DNA from: an uncultured Christensenella sp.
GTDB lineage: Bacteria; Bacillota; Clostridia; Christensenellales; UBA3700
NCBI GenBank assembly: GCA_910584635.1
Contig: CAJUBA010000004.1
Location: 1-64,000 of the forward strand
Length of the DNA: 64,000 nt
Direction of reading: 5' to 3'
The notes below the pieces were generated by a model. That model saw only the letters and a list, made by a program, of their open reading frames with translations. It ran no database searches and was not told the origin of the DNA. This document shows, one piece after another, positions 32,902 through 41,139 of the stretch. Each line of letters opens with the position of its first letter. The stretch's first letter is position 1. The translations under genes and the position numbers were made by a program.

Positions 32902-34737
32902 ATGGCAAAGAAATATACATCTAAAATCGGAGGACAGGCGGTTATCGAGGGCGTTATGATGAGAGGAGAACGTTCTATGGCCACCGCTGTGCGCGACGAA
33001 AAAGGAAATATAGTCGTAGAAAGCAGGTATATAAAGCCTGTTTCCGAAAGACCCAAGTCGCATAGAATTCCGTTTGTCAGAGGAGTATTCAACTTTTTTG
33101 ATTCTATGGCTATGGGAGTAAAAACTCTTATGCGTTCGGGCGAAGTGTTCGAAGGCGACGTCGAGCCGGGCAAAGTGGAAAAATGGTTTGCAAAAAAACT
33201 CAAAATAAATATTTACGATATTATGATGGTATTTTCCGTCATTTTGGGCGTAGCGCTGGCTATAGGACTGTTTTTCTTTTTACCCCTTTTGATAATCACT
33301 CCGATAAAAGGCGCAGTCGCGAAAAGTTTCGGAGACGGCGCAAATAATCTTTGGTACGTCAGCGTGCTTTACGCGTTGTTAGAAGGCGTCATAAGAATAA
33401 TAATATTCGTGCTTTACATCGCTTTGACAACGTTGATGAAGACGGTAAAGCGTACTTATATGTATCACGGCGCGGAGCATAAGACTATCAGTTGCTACGA
33501 ACACGGACTGGAACTCACCGTAGAAAACGTTCAATCGATGTCCACCGTACACGACAGATGCGGCACCACGTTTATGTTTATCATTATGCTTGTCAGCATT
33601 ATCGTATTTTCCATAGTGGGAATATTCGAGCCGTATCTCGCTAGTTTAGGCGTATGGAAAAACGTTATACTTTTCGCTTCGAGAATTATTCTTTTGCCGA
33701 TAATTATGGGCATAAGTTACGAGATGTTGAAAACAATGGCAAAGTATGACAACATACTTGTAAAAATACTTAAATTTCCGGGACTTGCACTGCAAAAACT
33801 TACGACGAAACAGCCCGACGATTCTATGGTGGAATGCGCTATTACAGCCTTCAAAACCGTTATGGAAATGGACGCTGACCCGACTTTGCCCGAGCAGAGA
33901 TTCGATACGAAAAAGTCGTATGAAAAAGTAAGAAAGGAAATAAAAGCCATGCTCAAAGGCGTGGACGAGAGCGATATAGACTGGATATTCTGCGAAGTTA
34001 CGGGCGTAAAAAGAAGCGAACTTTGCGATTTGACGCATATCAGACAAATGGAATATGAAAAAGCCGTAGAGTACGCGCAAAAACGTAAAACGGGCATGCC
34101 GCTCTGGAGAGTTTTTGGAAAAGTGGATTTTTACGGTAGCGATATTGAAATTGACGAAAACGTACTGTGTCCCCGTCCCGAAACGGAGTATTTGGTTGAG
34201 AAAGCAACTTCTATAATAAAAACCGGCGACAGAGTATTGGATTTGTGCAGCGGAAGCGGATGTATAGCGGTGGCAATTGCGATGAAGAGCGATTGCAAAG
34301 TAGTGGCGAGCGATATAAGCGAAAAAGCGTTGGAAGTCGCAAGAACAAATGCGGAAAATAACGGCGTAGGCGATAAGTTGGAGTTTGTTCAAAGCGACGT
34401 TTTTGAAAATATCGAAGGCGTTTTTGACGTAATCGTAAGCAATCCGCCTTATATTCCGTCTAAGGAAATAGCAAAACTCGATAAAGAAGTAAAGGATTTC
34501 GACCCTCTTATCGCGTTGGATGGCGGCGAAGACGGACTGAATTTTTATAGAGAAATAGCAAAGAACGCGCCGAGATATATTGCCGACGAAGGCTATCTGC
34601 TGTTGGAAGTAGGGATAGGACAGGCGCAGGAAGTGGTAAAATTGCTCGACGGAGAATTTTCTTGCGAAGTGATAAAAGATTTGCAGGGCGTCGACAGAAT
34701 AATTTCTGCGAAAAAAACAAAACGGGAAACGGTATAA
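32902..34737 (+). CDS. Fusion of DUF1385 membrane domain and PrmC release-factor methyltransferase
   Basis: Residues 1 to about 310 form a DUF1385 membrane domain (GGQAVIEGVMMRG, four or so membrane helices, HGAEHKTISCYEHG). Residues about 345-611 are a complete PrmC/HemK: N-terminal helical domain, SAM-binding VLDLCSGSGCIAVAIA, and the catalytic NPPY in SNPPYIPS. PrmC methylates the Gln of the GGQ motif in release factors, and prfA follows six bases later. The reading frame is continuous with no internal stop, so this is one polypeptide of 611 residues. DUF1385 has no settled function. Confidence 0.9.
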   Translation: MAKKYTSKIGGQAVIEGVMMRGERSMATAVRDEKGNIVVESRYIKPVSERPKSHRIPFVRGVFNFFDSMAMGVKTLMRSGEVFEGDVEPGKVEKWFAKKLKINIYDIMMVFSVILGVALAIGLFFFLPLLIITPIKGAVAKSFGDGANNLWYVSVLYALLEGVIRIIIFVLYIALTTLMKTVKRTYMYHGAEHKTISCYEHGLELTVENVQSMSTVHDRCGTTFMFIIMLVSIIVFSIVGIFEPYLASLGVWKNVILFASRIILLPIIMGISYEMLKTMAKYDNILVKILKFPGLALQKLTTKQPDDSMVECAITAFKTVMEMDADPTLPEQRFDTKKSYEKVRKEIKAMLKGVDESDIDWIFCEVTGVKRSELCDLTHIRQMEYEKAVEYAQKRKTGMPLWRVFGKVDFYGSDIEIDENVLCPRPETEYLVEKATSIIKTGDRVLDLCSGSGCIAVAIAMKSDCKVVASDISEKALEVARTNAENNGVGDKLEFVQSDVFENIEGVFDVIVSNPPYIPSKEIAKLDKEVKDFDPLIALDGGEDGLNFYREIAKNAPRYIADEGYLLLEVGIGQAQEVVKLLDGEFSCEVIKDLQGVDRIISAKKTKRETV

Positions 34738-34743
34738 AGAATT

Positions 34744-35814
34744 ATGTTTGAAAAACTTGAAATAATGTTGAAGAGATTTGAGGAACTTACGCTTGCGATA
34801 GCCGATCCCGAAATTATAGCGGATCAGGCTAAGTGGCAAAAACTCGTCAAAGAACATTCTCAGATGTCCGAAACTATAGAACTTTATAAGAAATATCTTG
34901 CTTTGCAAAAAAGCGTAGAGGAATGTAAGGAAATAATCGCCGACGGCAGCGACGAAGAGATGTGCGCGCTTGCCAAAGAAGAATTGAACGACGCGCATAA
35001 ACAAATCGAGCAGACAATCAAGGATTTGAAAGTTTCCATGCTTCCCGTCGACCCCAACGACGACAACAACGTAATCGTCGAAGTACGCGCGGGAGCGGGC
35101 GGCGAAGAGGGCGGACTTTTCGGAGCGGAACTCGTGAGAATGTATATGCGTTTCGCGGAGAGAATGCGTTGGAAAATTAAAGAGATAGACATGAACTATA
35201 CCGAACTCGGCGGGGCGAAAGAAGTGGTATTTATGATAAGCGGAACAGGCGCTTATGCAAAACTTAAATACGAAAGCGGAGTTCACAGAGTTCAAAGAGT
35301 ACCCGAAACGGAATCGCAAGGCAGAGTACACACGTCGACGGCAACGGTTGCGATACTTCCCGAAGCGCCGGATATTCAAATAGAGATACTCGAAAAGGAT
35401 TTGAAGATAGACACTTACCGTTCAAGCGGCGCGGGCGGACAGCACGTCAATAAGACGGAAAGCGCCGTAAGAATAACGCACTTGCCAACGGGTATCGTAG
35501 TCGCTTCGCAAGACGAAAGGTCGCAGATTAAAAACCGCGAACAGGCTATGAGCGTACTAAAATCAAGACTTTACGATTATTTCAGCACGAAAGCGGAAAG
35601 CGAGTATGCTGCAAATAGAAAAACTCAGGTAGGTAGCGGAGATAGGTCGGAAAAGATAAGGACGTACAATTTCCCTCAAAACAGAGTTACCGACCATAGA
35701 ATAGGAATGACGATATATTCGTTGGACGCATTCATGGACGGAGATATTTTCGCAATGATAGAGGCGTTGCAACTGGCGAATCAGAACGAACTTTTGTCAA
35801 GACTCGACGATTGA
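34744..35814 (+). CDS. prfA: Peptide chain release factor 1
   Basis: RF1 reads UAA and UAG stop codons in the ribosome and triggers peptide release. The 356 residues include the recognition tripeptide PET ([10 protein letters not shown]) and the GGQ motif ([16 protein letters not shown] near residue 230). It lies immediately after the methyltransferase that would modify that Gln. Confidence 0.95.
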   Translation: MFEKLEIMLKRFEELTLAIADPEIIADQAKWQKLVKEHSQMSETIELYKKYLALQKSVEECKEIIADGSDEEMCALAKEELNDAHKQIEQTIKDLKVSMLPVDPNDDNNVIVEVRAGAGGEEGGLFGAELVRMYMRFAERMRWKIKEIDMNYTELGGAKEVVFMISGTGAYAKLKYESGVHRVQRVPETESQGRVHTSTATVAILPEAPDIQIEILEKDLKIDTYRSSGAGGQHVNKTESAVRITHLPTGIVVASQDERSQIKNREQAMSVLKSRLYDYFSTKAESEYAANRKTQVGSGDRSEKIRTYNFPQNRVTDHRIGMTIYSLDAFMDGDIFAMIEALQLANQNELLSRLDD

Positions 35815-35858
35815 GCAAAAGCAAAACATAAAAAATAAAATATTTTACGGAGTGAAAT

Positions 35859-37346
35859 ATGAAATATATCAGTACAAGAAACAAAGAAATCAAGGTTACT
35901 TCGGCGCAGGCGATAGTCAGCGGACTTTCCAAAGACGGCGGACTTTTTGTTCCTGAAACCTTTCCCAAACTCGAAAAAAAAGATTTCGAACAACTCATTG
36001 AAATGAGTTATCCCGAGAGAGCGGCGAAAGTGCTTTCTATGTACCTTGACGATTATTCTTACGAGGAACTTTTGGATTACGCGACAAAGGCGTACTCGAG
36101 ATTTTACGGCGAAGACCCCTGCCCGTTGGTAAACGTGGACGACGGACTTTACGTTTTGGAACTTTGGCACGGTCCTACCTGCGCGTTCAAGGATATGGCG
36201 CTTACAATGTTGCCTCATCTTCTGTCTGCCGCAAGAAAAAAGACGGGCGAGAGCGCTAGGACTTTGATTTTGGTTGCGACTTCCGGAGATACCGGAAAGG
36301 CGGCTTTGGAAGGTTTCAGAGACGTTGAAGGTACGGATATAATAGTATTTTATCCTTCCGAAGGCGTATCGGATATGCAAAAATTGCAGATGATGACCCA
36401 AGAAGGCGACAACGTATTCGTCTGCGCTATCGAGGGTAATTTCGACGACGCTCAATCGGCTGTAAAGACTATATTCAACGATAAAGAGATTCAGGAGAAA
36501 TTGCTTAGCGGAGGGTACAAACTTTCCTCTGCGAATTCTATCAACTGGGGAAGACTCGCTCCGCAAATCGCATATTACGTTTCTTCCTATTGCGATATGA
36601 TTTCCTCCGGCAAAATAGAATACGGAGACAAAGTCAACTTCTGCGTACCGAGCGGTAATTTCGGCAATATTCTAGCCGCTTACTACGCTTCGCTTATGGG
36701 CGTGGGAGTAAACAAACTTATTTGCGCGTCCAACGTCAACAACGTTTTGACTGACTTCTTCAATACGGGAGTATACAATATACACAGAGATTTCCACAAG
36801 ACGGTAAGTCCGTCTATGGACATACTTATTTCGTCGAATTTGGAAAGATTGCTGTTTGAATTCTGCGGAAGGGACGACAAACTTATCGCCCAAAGAATGG
36901 AATCTTTGAAAAAGGACGGAAAATACAGCGTTTCGGAAGAGGAAATGAAAAAACTCAACAGAATTTTCTCCGTAGGCTACGCTACGGAAGACGATACGCT
37001 TTCGGTAATCGACAGTTCTCTTGAAGTGTACGATTACTTGATGGACACGCATACGGCGGTGGCTACGAGCGTTTATTACGATTACTACGAGGCTACCGAC
37101 GACGAAACTCCTACGGTAATAGTATCTACGGCAAACGCTTATAAATTCCCTTGCGACGTTTATCAGGCGTTGTCTGGCGAGTATGTGGACGACGCGAAAA
37201 AGGCTACGAAAAAACTCTTTTCCTTCTCGGGCGAGGAAGTTCCCGTTCCGCTTGCGGAGTTGGATAAGAAGCAGGTCAGATTCACAAAGATAATCGACAA
37301 GGCGGATATAGCAGACGAAGTCTTGAAATATACGGAGAAAAAGTAA
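35859..37346 (+). CDS. thrC: Threonine synthase
   Basis: This PLP enzyme converts O-phosphohomoserine to threonine. The 495 residues fit the long bacterial form. The N-terminal YISTRNKEIKVTSAQAIVSG and DGGLFVPE are typical, the PLP Lys lies in HGPTCAFKDMA (near residue 112), and the phosphate loop SGNFGNI near 265. CGGAG precedes the ATG. It sits in the prfA operon with a 44-base gap and is followed by trpS after one base. Confidence 0.94.
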   Translation: MKYISTRNKEIKVTSAQAIVSGLSKDGGLFVPETFPKLEKKDFEQLIEMSYPERAAKVLSMYLDDYSYEELLDYATKAYSRFYGEDPCPLVNVDDGLYVLELWHGPTCAFKDMALTMLPHLLSAARKKTGESARTLILVATSGDTGKAALEGFRDVEGTDIIVFYPSEGVSDMQKLQMMTQEGDNVFVCAIEGNFDDAQSAVKTIFNDKEIQEKLLSGGYKLSSANSINWGRLAPQIAYYVSSYCDMISSGKIEYGDKVNFCVPSGNFGNILAAYYASLMGVGVNKLICASNVNNVLTDFFNTGVYNIHRDFHKTVSPSMDILISSNLERLLFEFCGRDDKLIAQRMESLKKDGKYSVSEEEMKKLNRIFSVGYATEDDTLSVIDSSLEVYDYLMDTHTAVATSVYYDYYEATDDETPTVIVSTANAYKFPCDVYQALSGEYVDDAKKATKKLFSFSGEEVPVPLAELDKKQVRFTKIIDKADIADEVLKYTEKK

Positions 37347-37347
37347 T

Positions 37348-38349
37348 ATGAAGACAATATACAGCGCGATACAGCCGTCGGGAATAATGACTCTGGGCAA
37401 CTATATAGGCGCGGTCAATAACTGGCAATCTATGCAAGCGAACGCGGACAACAAATGTATATTTGCGTTGGCGGATTTGCATACTATTACGGTAAGGCAG
37501 AAACCCGAGGATTTGTTTAACAATTCAATGAGTTTTTACGCGCTGCTTATGGCGGTAGGTCTTGACGTAAAAAAGAGCGTGATATATATGCAGTCGCACG
37601 TGCGTCAGCACAGCGAACTCGCATGGCTTCTCAACTGCTATACCTACGTCGGCGAAATGAGCAGAATGACGCAGTTCAAAGACAAGTCGGCAAAGCACTC
37701 CGACAATATAAATATGGGGCTTATGGATTATCCCGTGCTTATGGCGGCAGATATACTTTTGTACGACGCGGATCTCGTTCCTGTCGGATACGACCAACTT
37801 CAACATATCGAGATAACGAGAGATATCGCTTTGAGAGTCAACAATATATACGGGGATATATTCAAGGTGCCGGAAGGTTTTATACCAAAAGTCGGCGCGA
37901 AGATAATGAGTCTTCAAGACCCGGAAAGTAAAATGAGTAAGTCCGACCCAAACCCCAACGCAGTTATATCCTGTCTTGACGCGCCGGAAGTCATTATGAA
38001 GAAATTCAAAAGAGCGGTTACGGACAGCGATACGGTTATCGCGTACGATCCTGAAAATAAGGCGGGCATATCCAATCTTTTGCGTATACTCGCGGTTGCC
38101 GAAAACAAGAGCGTGGAGCAGGCGGAAAAAGAATGCTCGGGATTGAGATACGGCGACTTGAAAGTTCGCGTAGGTGAAAGCGTGGTGGAAATGCTCAGAC
38201 CTTTTAGAAGCGAATACGACAGACTTATCGCGGATAAGGCGTATTTGTTAAAATGCGCGAAAGAAGGCGCGGAAAAAGCCTCCGAGATAGCGGAGAAAAC
38301 TCTGAAAAGGTTTAGGGATGCGATAGGTTTCGTTCCCAGACAAGGATAG
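37348..38349 (+). CDS. trpS: Tryptophanyl-tRNA synthetase
   Basis: This class I enzyme charges tRNA-Trp. The 333 residues are standard for the short bacterial type. The HIGH-type motif is TLGNYIGA near residue 16 with QPSG before it; KMSKS is in SKMSKSDPNP near 195. No separate promoter or T-box is visible in the one-base gap after thrC, so it is expressed with the operon. Confidence 0.95.
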   Translation: MKTIYSAIQPSGIMTLGNYIGAVNNWQSMQANADNKCIFALADLHTITVRQKPEDLFNNSMSFYALLMAVGLDVKKSVIYMQSHVRQHSELAWLLNCYTYVGEMSRMTQFKDKSAKHSDNINMGLMDYPVLMAADILLYDADLVPVGYDQLQHIEITRDIALRVNNIYGDIFKVPEGFIPKVGAKIMSLQDPESKMSKSDPNPNAVISCLDAPEVIMKKFKRAVTDSDTVIAYDPENKAGISNLLRILAVAENKSVEQAEKECSGLRYGDLKVRVGESVVEMLRPFRSEYDRLIADKAYLLKCAKEGAEKASEIAEKTLKRFRDAIGFVPRQG

Positions 38350-38352
38350 AAT

Positions 38353-39225
38353 ATGTTCGGATACGTAATTCCCGACAAACTCAATATGTTCATGAAAGAC
38401 TATTACTCTTACAGAGCGTTTTACTGCGGTCTTTGCAAGAGTATAGGCAAGCGCTGTTCGCAGTTGATGCGTATAGGCACTACGTACGACATGACTTTTC
38501 TCAACGTGCTGGCGCATGCAGTCGCGGACGAAGAGATGGAAATGAAGTTGGGGACTTGCGTTTTGAATCGCGTACAGAAAAAAATGATAGGCTGCGACGA
38601 CGAAATCACGCGTAAAGTAGTGGATATAAGCACGATACTTGCGCATTATAAATGTGTTGACGACGTGAGGGACGATAAGTCGTTTTCCAAAAAGTTCGTC
38701 GACAAAGCGATAATAAAAAAGCATTATAAAAAAGCAGTGAAACTTTATCCCGCGCTAGACGCATATATTAAAGAAGAATACGAGCGTTTGGCGAATTTGG
38801 AACGTGAAAAGTGCGAAAGCGTTGACAGAGTATCCGATTGTTTCGCTATGATAATGACAAAAATAGGCGAAGTCGCTTTGGGCGAAAGATACGACGACAG
38901 TTTGCGTAATTTGATGTATAATCTCGGCAAATGGGTATATTGCGCGGACGCGGTGGACGACGTCGACGAAGATTTCAAAAAAGGCAAGTACAATCCGTTT
39001 TTGCAGAATTACGAATATAAGGATAAAGCGACTTTTTTGGAAGAAAATAAAGAAAAATTAGAGTTCGTGCTGATGAGTTGTTACAACTCGATACTCAACG
39101 ACTTCGATAAAATTCAGGTAAAAAAATACGAAGGGATATTGACAAACATACTTTGGTATGGTATGTTGAATAGCACAAGGGAACTGTTAAGGAGAACCGA
39201 AAAATGCAAGAAAGTTCATATTTAA
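38353..39225 (+). CDS. DUF5685-type protein with two Asp-rich motifs
   Basis: The 290-residue, all-helical protein has a Cys pair near the start (FYCGLC, 24-28), DDVRDD at 103-108 and DAVDDVDED at 199-207 followed by KKGKYNPF. Two Asp-rich motifs on helices about 95 residues apart, the second followed by lysines, resemble the metal-diphosphate sites of all-alpha isoprenoid synthases. This is inference from motif shape; no function is established. It starts three bases after trpS and overlaps the J-like gene, a pairing that I recall from other Clostridia. Confidence 0.72.
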   Translation: MFGYVIPDKLNMFMKDYYSYRAFYCGLCKSIGKRCSQLMRIGTTYDMTFLNVLAHAVADEEMEMKLGTCVLNRVQKKMIGCDDEITRKVVDISTILAHYKCVDDVRDDKSFSKKFVDKAIIKKHYKKAVKLYPALDAYIKEEYERLANLEREKCESVDRVSDCFAMIMTKIGEVALGERYDDSLRNLMYNLGKWVYCADAVDDVDEDFKKGKYNPFLQNYEYKDKATFLEENKEKLEFVLMSCYNSILNDFDKIQVKKYEGILTNILWYGMLNSTRELLRRTEKCKKVHI

Positions 39226-39803
39226 TTTTAGGTCTGGGCGAAAATGCGACTTTGCAGGAAGTGGAAAACGCTTACAAGACGCTGAAAGAAAAATATCAAA
39301 AGCAATGCTTTGAAGAGGGCGAAACGGGTAGTTTTGCTGCGAAAATGCTCTCTAAAATAAGAATCGCTTACAACGACTGTCTTGACGACATAAGAAAAAA
39401 AGAAATCATAGGCGAAGGCTCTATATATCAGGCTATCGAAAAACTCGTCGGAGAGAACAAACTCAACGAAGCGCAGGCTTTGCTTGACGAAACCGAACCC
39501 AGAGGCGGCGACTGGCATTTCGCGCAAGCGCATATATTTTTCAAACGTAATTGGTTTTTGGACAGCAAAAATCAAGTCGAGATGGCTTTGACCTACGATC
39601 CGGAAAACGCCCGTTATAAGACGACTTTATCCGCGTTGAATAAAATGCAATCAACTGTCGACGACGAAACAAAAGCGCAAAGACAGGCGAGAGCAGGTTA
39701 TTCCGCTCCGCAAGAAACAGGCGGTGGTATGGCAGGAAACGGACTTTGCACTTACTGCGCGTCGTTACTTCTTTGTAACGCGATGTGTTGGTTTTGTTTT
39801 TAG
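39204..39803 (+). CDS. J-domain-like protein without HPD, with Cys-rich tail
   Basis: The 199-residue protein begins with a J-like helical hairpin (ATLQEVENAYKTLKEKYQKQ), but the HPD tripeptide needed to stimulate Hsp70 is absent (QCFEEGETG instead). A middle TPR-like part follows (LNEAQALLDE, FLDSKNQVEMALTYDPENARY). It ends in CTYCASLLLCNAMCWFCF, five Cys in 18 residues, suggesting metal or cofactor binding or membrane attachment. AAGGAG precedes the ATG, which lies inside the DUF5685 gene, so the two are made together. Confidence 0.72.
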   Translation: MQESSYLILGLGENATLQEVENAYKTLKEKYQKQCFEEGETGSFAAKMLSKIRIAYNDCLDDIRKKEIIGEGSIYQAIEKLVGENKLNEAQALLDETEPRGGDWHFAQAHIFFKRNWFLDSKNQVEMALTYDPENARYKTTLSALNKMQSTVDDETKAQRQARAGYSAPQETGGGMAGNGLCTYCASLLLCNAMCWFCF

Positions 39804-39806
39804 GGT

Positions 39807-39969
39807 GTTCGACGGTAAGGGAAATTTGCGAAATTAAAATGCGTCTTTTCCGCCAATTCAATAAAATAAAAAAGTCCCAACGTACATCCAGTACGAGGGA
39901 TTTTTTCTTTTATCGCCTTGACATAAAATTCGCTATTTTACTAATCGCAAATCTCCCTTGCCGCCGTAC
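39807..39969 (+). repeat. Covarying hairpin repeat, family 1, copy B
   Basis: The 5' arm (39807-39840, GTTCGACGGTAAGGGAAATT...) pairs with 39935-39969 (..AATCTCCCTTGCCGCCGTAC). Compared with copy A at 16553 both arms changed together (GGCAG/CTGCC there, GGGA/TCCC here). Inside is a second stem, AAAAAAGTCCC with GGGATTTTTTC. As in copy A it begins just after a stop codon, so it may act as terminator. Confidence 0.7.
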
Positions 39970-40114
39970 AGAATGGGGTATAATTTTACAGATACCGCCA
40001 ATGGTATTTTTTTATAAATTCAATATATTAAACTCGACTTTTGACCTATTAGGTTAGTTTGATAGAGAAAGCAAAAGCATAATAAGAATAACGATGTATT
40101 TATTGGCAAGACGG

Positions 40115-40166
40115 CATAAGTAAATAGCATCGTACCCTGCGGTACGTTGGCGTATATTTACTTATG
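40115..40166. repeat. Nested palindrome
   Basis: Outer arms CATAAGTAAATA (40115-40126) and TATTTACTTATG (40155-40166) are perfect complements; inside is CGTACC-CTGC-GGTACG (40131-40146). No coding potential. Confidence 0.6.
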
Positions 40167-40332
40167 TCGGATTGTCGGGAAAGACGCGTTATAATTATAT
40201 GTAGTTGCTTTTTTTATCGAACTGAAGGTACGAGAACTTTTTTTTTTATGCTATCTCAACAAAAAATCTATCGCTTTCTTTTTGGAGTTTTCCCCTTACC
40301 GCCGAACGATTTTTTTTGACTTTTACCTTTAT

Positions 40333-40440
40333 TCGCCGAACGGGTAGGGGTGTAATTCTTTTGGTACCACAAATAAATTCAATATTATATTATCAATTAT
40401 GTATTTTATTAAACTAGATTCTTCGACGTTGCTCAGAGGG
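40333..40440 (+). repeat. Tail of family 1 plus half of family 2
   Basis: The sequence from CGCCGAACGGG through TATTATATTATCAAT to TAGATTCTTCGAC matches 16706-16812. Its hairpin part upstream is diverged beyond recognition. A separate CCGAC..TAAAATC / GATTTTA..GTCGG hairpin lies at 40521-40563. Confidence 0.55.
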
Positions 40441-40593
40441 CGTTCACTACGACTTTGTTGGTCGCAATCACATTTTGATAAAATGCAATTGCTAATTTAA
40501 CAGTCGAGTTCACGCCTAATCCGACCAAACGTAAAATCTACGCTACGCTGCGATTTTAGTCGGACTTATTTGTATACTGTTTTTTATTTTGAC

Positions 40594-40692
40594 TAGATTC
40601 TTCGACTACGCTCAGAATGGCGGGTAAAGTATAACTAACTTTGTAAACTCTCCCGTCATATTGAGCGGAGCGAAGCGAAGTCGAAATATCTA
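40594..40692 (+). repeat. REP-like inverted repeat, family 2, copy 2
   Basis: It starts TAGATTCTTCGACTACGCTC and ends GAAGTCGAAATATCTA, like 16797-16919 but 24 bases shorter in the loop. The interval 39804-40782 consists of these repeats and the XRE promoter region; no gene was found in it. Confidence 0.7.
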
Positions 40693-40717
40693 AATTAAAT
40701 ACAGAATTCGAATGTGT

Positions 40718-40758
40718 GAGCAATGCTAAAAAGTCAAGCAATTATTAGAGCAATGCTA
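40718..40758 (+). promoter_or_regulatory. Direct repeats GAGCAATGCTA before the XRE gene
   Basis: Two identical 11-base copies (40718-40728, 40748-40758) are 30 bases apart, about three helical turns. The second abuts a TATAAT box at 40760-40765. They may be sites for the regulator encoded just downstream. Confidence 0.5.
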
Positions 40759-40782
40759 TTATAATTTTAATTGGGTGATAAT

Positions 40783-41007
40783 ATGATAAAACTTGAACAA
40801 ATTAGAATTAAACTGCAAAACGCTATAAAGCAGAGCGGATTGACGCAAACGGAACTTGCGCGTCGCTTGGGCGTTCATTATTCCGTAATCAGTCAGTACC
40901 TTTCGGGGCGGTCTATGCCTGCGTTGGATACTTTTGCAAATCTTTGCGCTATACTGGAATTAGACGTCGAAGATATGCTTTGCATATCGGAGTACAAGGA
41001 AAATTAA
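40783..41007 (+). CDS. XRE-family HTH regulator
   Basis: The 74-residue protein is almost entirely a Cro/C1-type helix-turn-helix (LTQTELARRLGVHYSVISQYLSGR near residues 20-41) with a short C-terminal dimerisation part. The ATG at 40783 follows GGGTGAT; the TTG twelve bases upstream would lie at that site. It stands before pckG with its own upstream direct repeats, so it may control itself and perhaps pckG. The target is not proven. Confidence 0.85.
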   Translation: MIKLEQIRIKLQNAIKQSGLTQTELARRLGVHYSVISQYLSGRSMPALDTFANLCAILELDVEDMLCISEYKEN

Positions 41008-41064
41008 AACTTGGAATAAGCGTTGCCGTTATTTTCAATAATACAAATGATTTACATAATTTGG

Positions 41065-41093
41065 TTGCAATTAGCGGCTGGTTTTGCTATAAT
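41065..41093 (+). promoter_or_regulatory. Promoter of pckG
   Basis: TTGCAA (41065-41070), 17 bp, TATAAT (41088-41093); predicted start near 41100. Confidence 0.8.
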
Positions 41094-41139
41094 ATCTAAG
41101 GAAAAAAATAAATTTTAATATATTAAAGGAGTTTTTACT

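Noticed and set aside
33646..35379. Open frame of 577 codons on the minus strand opposite DUF1385-PrmC and prfA
   Set aside because: Its protein is rich in Phe, Tyr, Arg and His in the pattern expected from reading well-supported genes backwards; no ribosome site or family signature.
39804..40782. CRISPR array in the repeat-rich gap
   Set aside because: Repeats are few, palindromic, of unequal length and not regularly spaced; no cas genes are nearby.
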